Part shown: positions 40,953 through 52,861 of the stretch, piece after piece
Position numbering within the stretch: position 1 is the first letter of the stretch
Layout of the letters: each line of letters begins with the position of its first letter
DNA from: Zygaena filipendulae
Taxonomy: Eukaryota; Arthropoda; Insecta; Lepidoptera; Zygaenidae
Direction: 5' to 3'
DNA: 64,000 bases
Assembly: GCA_907165275.2 (NCBI GenBank)
Contig: OU015659.1
Location: 972,501-1,036,500, forward strand
Program-made: the position numbers and the translations under genes
Notes under the pieces: model-generated
The model's input: the letters and a program-made list of their open reading frames with translations, nothing else
Database searches by the model: none
What the model was told of the DNA's origin: nothing

Positions 40953-41274
40953 GGCTAGTTTCCTGGGTAAAAAAATCAAAATTCTATTTAGTCCGTCAGT
41001 TAGATAATAAAAAAATAAAAGACACGTATTTTTTGCTTTTTTAAAATAATGGAAATATGCATAGATAAAGCGCATTAAAGTTTAGGGTGGGGGACTCGTG
41101 ATGTCACAGCTCGCTATAACGTGCGAACAAACTGTAGCGAGGCGTGACGTCATGTGAAATTTCGACTTGATATATCTCCGTTATTTTTTGGTTAAATAAA
41201 AAAAAAAAATACGTGTCCAATATTTTTTAATAATCTACAAAACGGACTAAAAAGAAAAATTTAGGAAACTAGCC
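40953..41274 (+). mobile_element. family B MITE, variant with GGCTAGTTTCCT ends
   Basis: The outer ends are GGCTAGTTTCCTGGG and TTAGGAAACTAGCC with TA on both sides. The core (AGTCCGTCAGTTAGATAATA, GTGACGTCATGTGAAA, TTTAGGGTGGGGGACTC) is family B. The inverted copy at 60509-60832 is nearly identical, indicating recent activity. Confidence 0.9.
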
Positions 41275-41579
41275 TATAGTACCTACTTCGTTTTTAAAAC
41301 ACAAGTACACAACACCTAAAAAAATACTTTTCAAAACCGAAACCAAGCCTCTTTTTCCCGGGAAACAATAATAATCTGTGAGTTCGGGTCGTCAGCGCGA
41401 GTGAAGGCAAATTCTTATATTTCGTCCGTGGTGCGAAATGTAGACTCACAGCGTATACGTTCGTCGTGAAACTTGCATGTATTATGTAGCACACCAGTGA
41501 CACTCCGTACAAGCGAACAGGTTTAATTTTTTACTACTGCTAAGTTACTGCTATAGTTGTACTATTTCACGAAGTCCGT

Positions 41580-41760
41580 TTCGCTTGTGCACTTATTTAT
41601 TTCGAAATTCCCGTAGGAATTTCGGGATAAAAAGTACCCTATGTCAATCAGGACTACCGCAGCTTCGTGAGTGAAAGAATTTTCAAAATAGGTGCTGTAG
41701 ATTCAGAGATATAACCGGGACAACGTCACAAACTCACAACTCACAAACTTTAGCTCTTTA
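41580..41760 (+). repeat. CCCGCGG-type repeat (truncated head)
   Basis: TTTCGGGATAAAAAGTACCC, GTGAAAGAATTTTCAAAATA and AACTCACAAACTTTAGCTCT identify the GTTGTAGGG subfamily. It ends where family A copy 4 has inserted. Confidence 0.65.
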
Positions 41761-41761
41761 T

Positions 41762-41996
41762 GGACACAGATAAGCAATAACATGTTAACCCACAAAATGA
41801 AGTTATTAATTCAGAACGATTTATTGAGAGTTAGAGAACGTTTTTTAATTATGTGTTTACCTTATTACATTGTTTAAATATGTAACTAAATATTGAACAT
41901 AAAAAAATTGACCCAAAATGGCGCTACAATTTTAAAACTTTAATTTAATCAAAATTTCTCCAGAGTGGATTAACACACTATTGCTTATCTATGTCC
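41762..41996 (-). mobile_element. family A MITE, copy 4
   Basis: 235 bp, GGACACAGATAAGCAATAAC .. ATTGCTTATCTATGTCC. TTAT is duplicated at 41758-41761 and 41997-42000. It sits at the end of a CCCGCGG-type repeat. Confidence 0.95.
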
Positions 41997-42149
41997 TTAT
42001 AATAGTACCTATTAGTATAGATTAAGGTCTGCATTTTCCGTTGGGTTCTTTAACCAGTTTAATGTTATATTAACAAATAGTTCCTCTGCATAATTAAGGA
42101 TCTAATTTGGAGGAGTTTATATTGCAGCGTGTTATTTTCATCGCCCCTA

Positions 42150-42290
42150 ATATTATAATAATAATAAACTCTTTATTGAACACCACTTAAAAAAACAATA
42201 ACAAAAACAATTTTACTACAAGGCGGAACAATCGGCGGTCTTATCGCTCAGAGTGATCTCTTCCAGACAACCATAGGGTTATAATATTAT
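42150..42290 (-). repeat. LINE 3' end (Jockey-like)
   Basis: On the minus strand: GGTTGTCTGGAAGAGATCAC, AGCGATAAGACCGCC, then AATAAAGAGTTTATTATTAT. This resembles the 3' untranslated end of common lepidopteran Jockey-type LINEs. No reverse transcriptase remains. Confidence 0.6.
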
Positions 42291-42525
42291 GAGTAAGCGT
42301 GCCAAACGCCATTCCGCGAGTCGCTCGAGCGTGCCGTTTGCGCCGCACGTTGCCAGTAAATAAGTTTAGAGTCCCGATGGGGCACTAAAACGCGGCGCTG
42401 TAAATACGTCCATTCCGCCGCTTATTGGCAGCTGCCGTGCCACTTTGCATATACTTACTTACTCTCCACTACCTACTAAATATAAAATGCATATATATAG
42501 TATATATCCTACTTCCTACTAATAT

Positions 42526-42730
42526 TGTAAACGCGAAAGTTTGTAAGAATGTGTGGATGGATGGATGGATGTTTGTTACTCTTTCACGCAAAAACTACTG
42601 GATGGATTTAAATGAAACTTTACAATAATATAGCTTATACATCAGATTAACACATAGGGTACTTTTTATCCCGGAATTCCCGCGGGAAATCTGAAATTAA
42701 CGCGGGTGTAACCGCGGGACACAACTAGTG
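42526..42730 (-). repeat. CCCGCGG-type repeat with TGGATGGATGGATG tract
   Basis: ACTAATATTGTAAACGCGAA, GTTACTCTTTCACGCAAAAA, TATCCCGGAATTCCCGCGGG and GTGTAACCGCGGGACACAAC plus TAGTG. Related to 20880-21165. Confidence 0.75.
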
Positions 42731-43130
42731 TTATCATATAACTTAGGTACCATAACATAATGTGTATTGGATTACCCAAAACTTGTGTTATGGCGTTGTA
42801 AAGACATCTAGTTCGCTTGTAGCTACGATCAACGAAGTTAGTTCTATTTGTCAGTTCTGTTTGGCGATTCAAAAGGTACCAGATTCGGTTCTTATTATAG
42901 AGACAGATTTTGAACAATAGTAGAAGCTTAAAGAGTGAAAACTTGTAAAATAGGTATACGTTTGTTGCTCCGGCGGCATCTAGCTATTTGATAAAATACA
43001 TTGGTGATATTTGATAGTTAAAATATTTGATGATAGTTAAAATATTATCTATGATAAAATCAGGATGTTAAGTCACGTGACTGTAGCCAATTGGAACAAC
43101 CCACCGAGGAACGCTGCGTATTGATATAGC

Positions 43131-43177
43131 AAGAGTCCGTGAGCGCCAGACTCACATGGCTACGCTCACGGGCTCTT
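43131..43177. other. short hairpin
   Basis: AAGAGTCCGTGAGCG (43131-43145) pairs with CGCTCACGGGCTCTT (43163-43177) with one mismatch, loop of 17 bases. A TATA-like run lies just upstream. No function can be assigned. Confidence 0.55.
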
Positions 43178-43649
43178 TGACTAAGAAGATTGGTTAAGTG
43201 TTTAGCACCCACTTCACAAACTCAAAGATTGTGTGCTCAAAACATTTCAATGTTTCCGAAAGTCACACCCCTTGTTCTGGCCTCGAGCCTTGCTCTCAAA
43301 CTTTGGACGTTTTCCACGAAATTCATAATTACCAGCCGCGTCTAATATTTCAATGGGATTCGACAAAGAACTGTGCATGACGATAATACTAGTTCACTAA
43401 TTTGGTGCCTACTTAATGCTCGAACTTCCTTTGCGAGCGTGGCGCCAGCCCCCTTAGCCAAGATGTCAATTACGATCGTCAACGCATAGAAAACTAAGGA
43501 ACGTATAGTGGTCACATGGTCAAGCAAAACTAGATTTTAGATTGGGCGATTTTACGTGCCCACGTGACTCTTCACTTCACTTCACTCCTTTTAATGATTA
43601 TAGATTGTCAACTTAGCCAAGGGAGCAGCTGTTGGATTGCCATCGCATC

Positions 43650-44740
43650 GCTATCTGGCCGATGCGTGCGCGCGCGTCGACCCGCGACTATTTACAAGCG
43701 AGCTTGCGCGGGCGCCGACGACGCGACGTCTATTGTATGCAGATCGGGCTGTCATAGATCAACTAGAGATTGCTTTAGATTGATACCTACGTTTTTCATA
43801 GTCCAAACCAAAAACTATCCAAAGTACTGATATTCTAAAAAAAAACAGATTTGATATTTTGTATGTTTGATTGTTTATAATATTGTAAATGGATAAACTC
43901 AGATCAAACATATTTTAAAAGTTCTCTCGGTTATAAAAAGCTACGGTATTCCAAATTATACAGGGTACTTTTTATCTCGGAATAACCCACGGGTACTCCG
44001 AAATTAACTAAGGGCCCTCTGTACCCTTTACAGAGTTCTTATCATTAGGTATACCTATCTCCTGACTCGTCGCTTACGTGTCGATGTCACTTGATCTATG
44101 GCGCGTGCATCGTGCAGTCAGCGCCTTAATTCTACTAACGCGGTACGCAATTTGCTCTACCCTGCTAATGAAAAAAAAAAATGACCCAACCTAAATTGCA
44201 CCTGACTATTTATAATATACTCGAGCGAGTCGAACACAAAATTCAAAGGTCTCGTCAAAATTCAAAGGTGTACTCCGTCCGCGCGTCCGTCTCGTCCGTA
44301 TACTTATAACGAGTTAATTACATTGAACTCAAAGCACGAAGAAACACGGTCGAATTTTAACTGTGCGTTTATCGTACGTCTAATGAAAAGTTTTTGGACC
44401 AAAATGACGCGGGCAACATAGACCGAGCGGTGGTTTCCTTCGTTCATCGTTCTACTCCCGCTTCGATAAGGCACTCCCCAGCTTATTGATACTCGCATAC
44501 ATGTATCGAGCGGAACGGTCGTGACGAAGGGGGTGTATGTGGGCAGACCTTTATCGCACGACTGCGTTCCACGTTAGCAGAATTGATGACGGGCTCTCGG
44601 CGCCCGCTCTTGCACCGCCAGTTTACTACTGACTGAGACACTGCTAGATATGCGGCGCGATACCGGTTGAGGTCACGCCGACGACGCCCTGTGACGTCAC
44701 GCTCACGCAGGCTGAGGTTACGCGCGCATTCCGTCACCAC
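43650..44740. promoter_or_regulatory. CpG-rich cluster, candidate promoter region
   Basis: GTGCGCGCGCGTCGACCCGC (43665), GCGCGGGCGCCGACGACGCG (43708), CCGTCCGCGCGTCCGTCTCG (44277) and a dense block at 44480-44740 with CGTGACGTCACGCTC-like sequence. The minus-strand frames at 44304-44498 and 44483-44740 overlap it and may be chance. A repeat remnant (TACTTTTTATCTCGGAATAA) lies at 43965-44010. Confidence 0.35.
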
Positions 44741-44814
44741 AGATTATAACAGTAGCTATTATATTAGCTACCAGTCTACCACAGATTGATACAATATGTT
44801 TCAGTGGATGTTAA

Positions 44815-44985
44815 TTATAACCAATAGCGGAGTTCCCGCGGGAATTTTGGGGACGAAAAGTACCCTATACCATTTTCTGTACGCCTGACAACGTACCTGT
44901 GTACATGCGAAATTTCATGATGACAGCAATGGTAACAGACAGACAGAGTTACTTCTGTATTTATAATATTTTGTATAGGTAGATG
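44815..44985 (+). repeat. CCCGCGG-type repeat, partial
   Basis: GCGGAGTTCCCGCGGGAATT, AAAAGTACCCTATACC, GCGAAATTTCATGATGACAG and a TATTTATAATATTTTGTA tail. The ACTAGCTGT head is missing. Confidence 0.65.
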
Positions 44986-45633
44986 GCATTTCCCGTCGTT
45001 GTAGGTACCTGGAGAATTTCGAAATTATCTATATAAATATATATGTATAATGTAGGTACCTCGGGAGTTTTAAAACGTAGGTATTATTTCATTTTAGTTT
45101 ATTTAATGGCCGATGATTCAATTTTCGGACAAGGGATTTATTGTTAATAGTTAACCACGTTTTCCAAATGAACTTGAAGTATAAAAGAACTCATCGTAGT
45201 GTAATATTACGGATCTAAAACGAGAAGCGTGGAGCACAATGATTTTGATATGTAGTTTAGGTTCATGCATCCTTTTGCGTTATCTAATGCTATTATCATG
45301 TTAGTAAAATAATAAAAAAGGAACAGTCTGTTTTATCTGTCCGTTGAAACTTAAAAAAACTTAAAAAAAAAAGTACAGCCCTAGAAAGTTATAGTTCCCC
45401 GTAAACTTGGAATCCTGAGTTATCGCATAGGCAATAATTTTTACTTTTCCTAGTTTTCCGGAACGCCCGATCGTGCGCTGCAAAGTTTTGTCCGCTTTCA
45501 AAACTATAAGTCATAATATTGTTTTGTGACTCGTTGGCTATAAGTAATCTTATTAAGATATATCTATATAATTATTATGGTGTATTCAAAACGTATTTTA
45601 ACAATGTCGCGACATACAAAAATAAACTACTAA

Positions 45634-45815
45634 GTCAAAGTCAAATATTTCTATTCAATGTTGCCCATATAAGTTTGGGTCTTTTGACGTCAATATTTAG
45701 AATGTATACACAAAAATGTCCATTTTCCGCCCTTCACAGCTTCCTAGTAAGCACTAGGATGGCCAGAGAAAAGCTGCACAACAAACTCCAGAGACAAAAG
45801 TTTACATAGACATCT
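45634..45815 (+). repeat. LINE-type 3' fragment
   Basis: AAGTCAAAGTCAAATATTTC followed by TATTCAATGTTGCCCATATA and CTTTTGACGTCAATATTTAG resembles a widespread lepidopteran non-LTR 3' end. The open frame crossing it (45519-45809) is therefore not counted as a gene. Confidence 0.5.
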
Positions 45816-45949
45816 ACATAGGTAAACATGAAATACCTACTAAGAAATCAGTTATTTTAATAGATTAAAAACTAAATTATCTTCTACGAATATACGTGTC
45901 GTATATGTAAAGTTCTCATAAATCGCTTCTTTACTTTCAATATAGATCA

Positions 45950-46100
45950 TAAATAATAATAATAATAATTTATTTAATTTTGCACTATTTGGAAAGCTTA
46001 CAGCTAGATCATTACAAAAGTAGAATACAAAGAATACTTAAAAATAAGGCCAATTATCAGCTTTCACATAATATTACTACTAAAGTTGAAATTTTGTTAT
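45950..46100 (-). repeat. LINE-type 3' end with (AAT)n
   Basis: An AATAATAATAATAATAATTT tract next to TTGCACTATTTGGAAAGC is the reversed 3' tail of a LINE-like element. Confidence 0.45.
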
Positions 46101-46627
46101 AAGTTTCTCTTCAGGGGCGTTGCAAGAGTAGTGAGATAATTTTGAAATTGGTGGCATTTTTATTATGAAATCTTAGCACATTTGAGCGATGCAAGAAATA
46201 TAAAATCAAAAAGACTAAAATTTCAACACGAGGTGGAAATGACGAAAGAAAAAATTCTTATTACCTATAATATCTTACACCATTTTTCGTTCGCACAGTG
46301 CTTCAAGTTATTTATGTTTTAAACGATTACACACGGAGTTGGCTACCTCTACGACAAAGTTGCACCGACGGCAACTAAGTTGGCAACAGTGAAACTGCGA
46401 ACTTGGGAAGTTATGCTCTGTGCCCGAGGGGGCTTACCATGAGACAGTTGGTGACTATTGTTATATGGAATTAGCTCATAATTTCTGTACGCCTGGTACA
46501 CCGTCAGTCAGTGCAGCACCGTGAATAAAGAGAATCATGGAAACCGCTCCGTCATTAAATTCTTAAAAATAATTAAAGAAACGAATGGTCAAATCTTTTA
46601 CTGTATTCTAAATAACAAGGCATAATT

Positions 46628-46858
46628 GGACATAGATAAGCAATATAGTGTGTTATCCCACACTGGAGAAATTTTGAGTAAATCGTGTTTTAAAATTATA
46701 GCGCCATTTTCTGTCAACATTTTTTATGTTCAATATTTAGTTACATACTTAAACAATGTAATAAGGTACAATTAAAAAACGTTCCCTAACTCTCAATAAA
46801 TCGTTCTGAATCAATAACTTAAGTTTGTGGGTTAACATGTTATTGCTTATCTGCGTCC
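46628..46858 (+). mobile_element. family A MITE, copy 5
   Basis: 231 bp, GGACATAGATAAGCAATATA .. ATTGCTTATCTGCGTCC. AATT is duplicated at 46624-46627 and 46859-46862. A few small deletions explain the shorter length. Confidence 0.95.
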
Positions 46859-48100
46859 AATTAAAAGTGTGTTGAGTTTTTGGGTTCGATTCACTAACTC
46901 GAGCGCGAGTATGTCTGTCTGGAAGTTTATTTTGTGCGATTTTCTAGTGCTAAGTTCCAATTCGTTCACCGGTGCAGTCTAAGGGTAATGTAAGCCGAAA
47001 ATGACCGGAATAGCTTCCAAATGTAGGCATCCCACAAAAGAACCAATCTTGTGGGAAGTCGATCGGGTAAAGCGGCTAAAACAAAGCAATATGCAGTATG
47101 CAACTCTTTTGTAGTCGAGAGATTATAGTACGTGATGGTTACGAAATTTAACCACATTATTTGAATTGCGACAATTGATCGGTTATATTTTAGATGTGTT
47201 AGAAAATAAAAATAAAAAAGTATAATCTTTTGAGTGCAACATTTTATTGCCGTGATAGGAAATTCGCTAATGACCAATTCCAAAACAAAGGAATTCTTTA
47301 GAATGCCTGGTAGTTTAATGAACCGAGTCATTTAACTCGTGGTCTTCTACTGCAGCTGTTTGCAGGTTTGCCCTTGAATGGACTGGGCGAGTCGATTTGC
47401 GACGGGAACTTTCAAATTAGAGTGATGCAAACAAAACTTTGGCAGACAACTCACTGCATGGTGCTTAATTTCACTTGTACCTAAGTTTAGATACCTAAAT
47501 AAATCTTAGTTTTTTATTCTGCGCCCGCGTCACGTAATTACATTGATGAATATAAAAAAATAAGAACTAGGTATACAGAAATTCGAGAGTTCAAAAATCT
47601 ATTCTGTAAATTGTAGCTCGTGGATCTTTCTTAGCTTTTCTTCAGCGCGCCTTATTCCCTAGTTCAAATTTTAACACTACGCATTATTTGCAACGCTCTA
47701 CGGGTAGGTACAAACGATGTTGTTGGAAACTGTTACAGGATGTTTAAACTGCAGCATATTTGTTATAGATTCAACTTACGTTGTATTGTGACCGTACGTT
47801 ATTAGTACTTAACTATACATTTTAATTATTAACATTAATTACGTAATTAACGCTTGTATCTAGGTACTACGGCTTACTATACAATTTATTAATGCAGCTG
47901 CTACATTAAATTTACTTCCAAATTGATATAATTAGGTAGGCACATACCTATTCACAGATTAATTATTATCCTTAAGCCCAACGTTAGGTACGCTTTGTGC
48001 AAAGGTCGACAAATCGTCCGTTTTCTGTGGGAATTACATGTAAAACGAACCACACCAAAAAAGAACTTTAAATATTAAATAAATAAATAAATAAATAAAT

Positions 48101-48241
48101 AATATAATATATATTTTGTTCTTTGACGAAGGAGGTCAAGATTATAAAAAAACTATTTTTAATCAATAAATAAATGATATAATATAATATATATTTTGTT
48201 CTTTGACGAAGGAGGTCAAGATTATAAAAAAACGATTTTCA
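48101..48241. repeat. tandem duplication, 80-bp period
   Basis: AATATAATATATATTTTGTT plus CTTTGACGAAGGAGGTCAAG occurs at 48101 and again at 48181, preceded each time by AAATAAATAA-type sequence. Near-identical copies suggest a recent event. Confidence 0.85.
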
Positions 48242-49034
48242 AGATTTATTCGTTATATCTTGCGCTTTATGAGTTTGTTCAATAAAAATATGGCTCACCG
48301 AAACTTTGCCTAAAAATACATATTTATTAGTTAATTAATATAAATAAACAGTTTTTTTGATTAAGTAGTTATATATACCTACCTAGCTACTAAATATATA
48401 CGTTAAATTATTATAAAATAAAATAACGGTTTTATAGCAGTTTGAAAGAGTGTGTCACTACTACTATCAACTGGGATCTAAAACCAAATTAGATTTTATA
48501 TTTAGACTCTACACTAGAACACCCTCATCTTTTACTGGTGTGGTGGTACATTAAATTCATAGCAGTTTGATCATAAGTAGGTACATAGATTAGATACAAA
48601 GCTTTTTTCGTAATTGTTTAGCAATCAAAAGGACTAAAGCGAATCGTGAGATAGAAGGAAGAAATATTATTAATTATTTTTTCATCCAGCATTCAAGATA
48701 TTAAACGCCCCAACATTCTGAGGGGCTATTAGGTATGTAACTTTTGTTTCTATAATTTGTCGGTTGCAATCAAAAGCATGGCGGTTTTGCGATAAGAATA
48801 CGCATGTTTTGCAACCTACAATATCTGGCAATCAACCAAAATAAACATATTATAAAAGTTGAAGCTGTCTGAACATAATTAATTAATCACAAAATAGCTA
48901 TTTTTCTGATTGAAACTGAGATATGATAGCAACAAAAGTTACATAATTGGCCTGCTGTACGCCAATTTATGAAGCTCGTTAAAATATGCTCCTTTATATA
49001 CGTACAATAAAGGAGCATCCTATAAAGTTTATAA

Positions 49035-49478
49035 AAGCACTAGCTGACCCGCGCGGTTTCCCCCGCTATAATTTCGGAGTTACCGCGGAACTGTTCCATA
49101 CAAACTTCGCAACCCCTTTTCATCCCCTTGGGGGTTGAATTTTCAAAAATCCTTTATTATCGGATGCCTACGCCATACAAAGAACACACCCTCCAAGTTT
49201 CAGGTCTCTACGATGAGCGGTTTAGGCTGTGCGTTGATCCGTCAGTCAGTCATTCAGAACAAAGTATTTTATACATATGTACAGAGTTACTGCTGTCCCC
49301 CGCGATTTCATCTGCGGTAATTTCGGAGTTCCCGCGGGGATTCCGGGCTAAAAACTATCCTATCTCTTAAGTTGGACCAAATACAACATAGTGACCAAAT
49401 TTTATCATGATCGGTTCAGTAGTTTCGGAGTCCATCGCGGACAAACAACGTGACACGTGATTTACTATATATATTAAG
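49035..49478 (+). repeat. CCCGCGG-type repeat pair
   Basis: The first copy starts ACTAGCTGACCCGCGCGGTT and has TTTCATCCCCTTGGGGGTTG. It is followed by a GTTTGTCCGCG-subfamily copy (TGTCCCCCGCGATTTCATCT .. ACAACGTGACACGTGATTTA). Confidence 0.75.
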
Positions 49479-49664
49479 ATTAAGATAATTATTTATGCTC
49501 AGTTTAGTTTAGTCTAATTAAATTAATAATGTAATGAGGTGTTTAAAAGTGTTCGTTATTTATAAAATGTAAAAAACAATTACATTGCAATCACGCTTGT
49601 ACTTATTTTATCATTATGGTATCAAATAAACTTTTTTCTATTCTATTCTATTCAATCGTTCAAG

Positions 49665-49744
49665 AGTCCCTTATTGACACCTGCAAGCTGGCTGAAGGTC
49701 AGAAGAAGGGCCTTCACATGGAGGGTCATCACCACACATCTTGA
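49665..49744 (+). CDS. short 3' terminal exon candidate, unrecognised
   Basis: After CTTTTTTCTATTCTATTCTA, a pyrimidine-rich LINE-like or microsatellite tail, an AG acceptor at 49663-49664 (or 49665-49666) opens the frame SLIDTCKLAEGQKKGLHMEG.. to ..HHHTS and TGA at 49742-49744. Codons are balanced and GC-richer than the flanks. AATAAA-type signals follow near 49776. At 25 residues it is short, so the call is tentative. Confidence 0.35.
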
Positions 49745-50039
49745 AAAACTACAAACTATAAATTGACAAACTATAAAATAAACTACACATCAACTATGTA
49801 CCTACGTACTTAAATATTGAAATATATCTTTGTATCAAACGAACCTATGCCTGTAGGCTGTAAGCGAAATTCTATCACATTTATTATACAGGTAAGTATC
49901 GGGATGGAGAGCAAATTTATCTAAACGTTCATAAAACATATAGCGGCCTCAATTTTTATGATGATAAGTGTCAAAATGGTACGGAAAGCGGTATTAAAGG
50001 GCACAACGTTCGGTGAGATGTGTATAGGTTGCCGAGGCG

Positions 50040-50160
50040 AAATGCGCACGCGCGATGAACCCTGAACCAGCTCTCTGCACTTCAGCACATCAGACCTTGG
50101 TTCCGTCCCACCAGTTCGCTTTCAGACACCGCAAAAAATAGACGTCGTTCGAAAGTTGAA
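50040..50160. promoter_or_regulatory. GC-richer patch, possible 5' exon
   Basis: GAAATGCGCACGCGCGATGA and CCTTGGTTCCGTCCCACCAG stand out from AT-rich flanks. No frame is convincing. Confidence 0.2.
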
Positions 50161-50834
50161 AAAATTAGACCGAAAGCATTCTTTGTGAACAAAGAAATGT
50201 GGATACTTCATAATCGTTGGTAATTTTATACGGTTTGATGTATTCTTCAGATTGAATACGATAAGACTATCCAAAAAATCCGATTTACACGCATCGTATT
50301 ACAATAACACTACTACAAAAATTAGTAATACAGTAACGATATTTAACACCGTCTAGTGGGTCGTTGCAGATGCAAGATAGAATGCATATTATTCTAAAAT
50401 TATACAGAAATACTGAAATTGATATTATTTAATTCTACCAGCGAGTAATAAATTAACACGACTGGCCACTGTCGAGCCCAAGCCACAAGCAAACAATAAA
50501 AAATATGGAGATGAAACAAAAACTGTGAAACATTACCCAAAGTTGACTAAGCTTTAGAATCGAATGGCGTAGAAGCTAATATACCAACAATGAGCCGTAA
50601 TTAACTTGTCAGATCTTTAAAAGATCTAAATAACTCCTAAGAAATATACTCGTAATATTTATAAACGTGTAAATTACATTCCAGATTTATTGCTGTTGGT
50701 TCATACTTGAACTTTAAGTGGGCTTAGATTTAATAGACTAGGTATCGTTGCAAGTAATACAATAAATTATTCTTTAACAAATGAACTATCAATTTAACTA
50801 AAGGTAAAGGTTATAGTATAAAGAGTGTGGGAAG

Positions 50835-51010
50835 TGAATAATAATAATAATAAATAAGTTTATTTTGGTGAAAATCTTAATACTAGTTTAAATTTTTTTA
50901 ATACGTTATGTTATACCAACAAAGGTCTCCGCTCAGCATTGTTGTGGCGCAAACCACAGCGCTGGTCTTCCGCGGATACCAAAATTAACTTAATAATAGT
51001 AACTAAAACT
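50835..51010 (-). repeat. LINE-type 3' end with (AAT)n
   Basis: AATAATAATAATAAATAAGT then GTCTCCGCTCAGCATTGTTG and CGCAAACCACAGCGCTGG, read in reverse, resembles a LINE 3' untranslated end. Confidence 0.5.
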
Positions 51011-51333
51011 CATCACTTCAGTGGTAACAAACAAAAAGAAAACAACAATAATTTAATAATTAAAAAATTGTAAAAAATAAAAAAAAATAACATTCCTTGT
51101 AAATAAAATGTAGGAAATACTGAGTGAATGGAACGCGTGAGATATTGGTGGAACGTGGTACTAGTGAACTATAAATAATAAAAAAAATAATAAAAACTGC
51201 GACTCTATAACTTTTGTTTATCTAAAATGTACTTTTTAAAAGGTTTTAATGGTTCTAAACTTTATAAAACGCACAAATAATTAGATAGAAAATATTGGAA
51301 CTGATGAAAAAAAAAAATGGTGAAACTATATTT

Positions 51334-51568
51334 GGACATAGATAAGCAATAGTGTGTTATCCCACACTGGAAATTTTTTGAGTAAATCGTGTTTTAAAAT
51401 TATAACGCCATTTTGTGTCAACATTTTTTATGTTCAACATTTTATTACATATTTAAACAATGTAATAAGGTAAACAAATAATTAAAAAACGTTCTGTAAC
51501 TCTCAATAAAGCGTTCTGTATCTGTAACTTTATTTTGTGGGTTAACATGTTATTGCTTATCTGCGTCC
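51334..51568 (+). mobile_element. family A MITE, copy 6
   Basis: 235 bp, GGACATAGATAAGCAATAGT .. ATTGCTTATCTGCGTCC. ATTT is duplicated at 51330-51333 and 51569-51572. Confidence 0.95.
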
Positions 51569-52234
51569 ATTTAGGATGCAAATTATTTTTCTGAAACTGT
51601 AAAATGTTAAACATAAAATGGCTCGTGTTCTAGAAATAGGTGTAGATAAATACAATATATACAATATATACAATGCCCCATGTGTCTAACGAATCTATCG
51701 ACTGATCGTGATGGAAAAAAAAATTGAAAAACTACTATACATATTTATAGGTTGCAAATAATTTCTCGCAAACTGCAAATTGTTAAATATAAAATTGCTT
51801 TTCTCCTAGAAATATTATGTAGTTGCCAATACAATACTCCATGTGTTCAAAGATGATAAATAGAAGTGCCATTGCTAGTGCCGGTTGTGAGCAGCGACTT
51901 TGTAGGCAGGTCCGCAAGGTTGTTGATAGTTCACGAGTTATCGCTCACGATTCTCAGAAACATGGGGACTCGGCCGAATGTATTTGTAACTCTATTTGTG
52001 TACATATATTAGATATTTTCTTGTTTTTTCCTTGTAAACATTAAAATGAGATGCGAGAAACTTCGAGCTGAATTCACGTTGGATGTAAAACACGAGTAAA
52101 ATTCAAGATGAAATAGATTAAAATATAGAATTACGATCCTTGCAGTGTGTTTAGATTCCTTCTTTTCCTTCATAGTGGATTCCTCAACATTTAGTGAACC
52201 TACTTTCCCAACAAATACAAATGCAAAACGTATT

Positions 52235-52415
52235 AAATACGAAAGTAACTTTCTGCCTGTTTGTTAGTTTTTACACCTGAACTTCTCAACCGATCATCAT
52301 GAAATTGTGCATACACGTTATTACGGCTACAGGAAAGGACACAGGGTACTTGTACCCTGGAATTTTCAAGAACTCCAAAAGTAACGCGGGTAAAACCGAG
52401 CGGAACAGCTAGTCA
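52235..52415 (-). repeat. CCCGCGG-type repeat
   Basis: AATACGAAAGTAACTTTCTG, GAAATTGTGCATACACGTTA, CCTGGAATTTTCAAGAACTC and GAGCGGAACAGCTAGTC. A diverged copy. Confidence 0.65.
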
Positions 52416-52861
52416 TTTAGAAATAGGTAGGTACTTTCTTATTACTAGTACAATGCGATATTGTACCGGCGTTGTCGTGCGGCTAGAATATTAATTATAA
52501 TAGTAGTAATAATAATAATCATTTATAAAGCTCTCCTAAGCCTCTGCAAGGAGCTGTTTGATTAATTTGATGGAATGGGAAGTGTAAGCTAAAAAAACTC
52601 CGGTACCTACCGTTTCTCAGAAGGACCCGCGACGTCATGTAGCTCTGTTACACCTTTTTTACTGTTATTTAAAAAGCTTTCATGGTTTGTATTAATTTAG
52701 ATTTTAGAGCAAAAGGTTTTTCAAATCAGGCTCGGCTCTTTAATAGTAAACCGATATCTGTGTAAAAACTAATCAATACGTCTTGATCTGGTTTTTGTAC
52801 CCTTTTTGTGGATAATTAAACGAATGACATATTCTTATTTCCTGTGATTGGTGTTTTAAAT

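Noticed and set aside
40856..41044. ORFs 40856-41044 (+) and 60741-60959 (-) sharing the same C-terminal peptide
   Set aside because: The shared peptide comes from the two near-identical family B copies, which are non-coding.
45519..45809. 96-codon + strand ORF
   Set aside because: It overlaps a LINE-type 3' fragment (AAGTCAAAGTCAAATATTTC onward), so it is a repeat shadow.
46966..47331. 121-codon minus-strand ORF starting with ATG
   Set aside because: Codon use is AT-driven, there is no domain or signal, and one or two ORFs of this length are expected by chance in 64 kb of six frames.
48060..48120. AAATAAATAAATAAATAAAT tract as a poly(A) signal cluster
   Set aside because: It is a simple repeat at the edge of an 80-bp tandem duplication, with no gene upstream.
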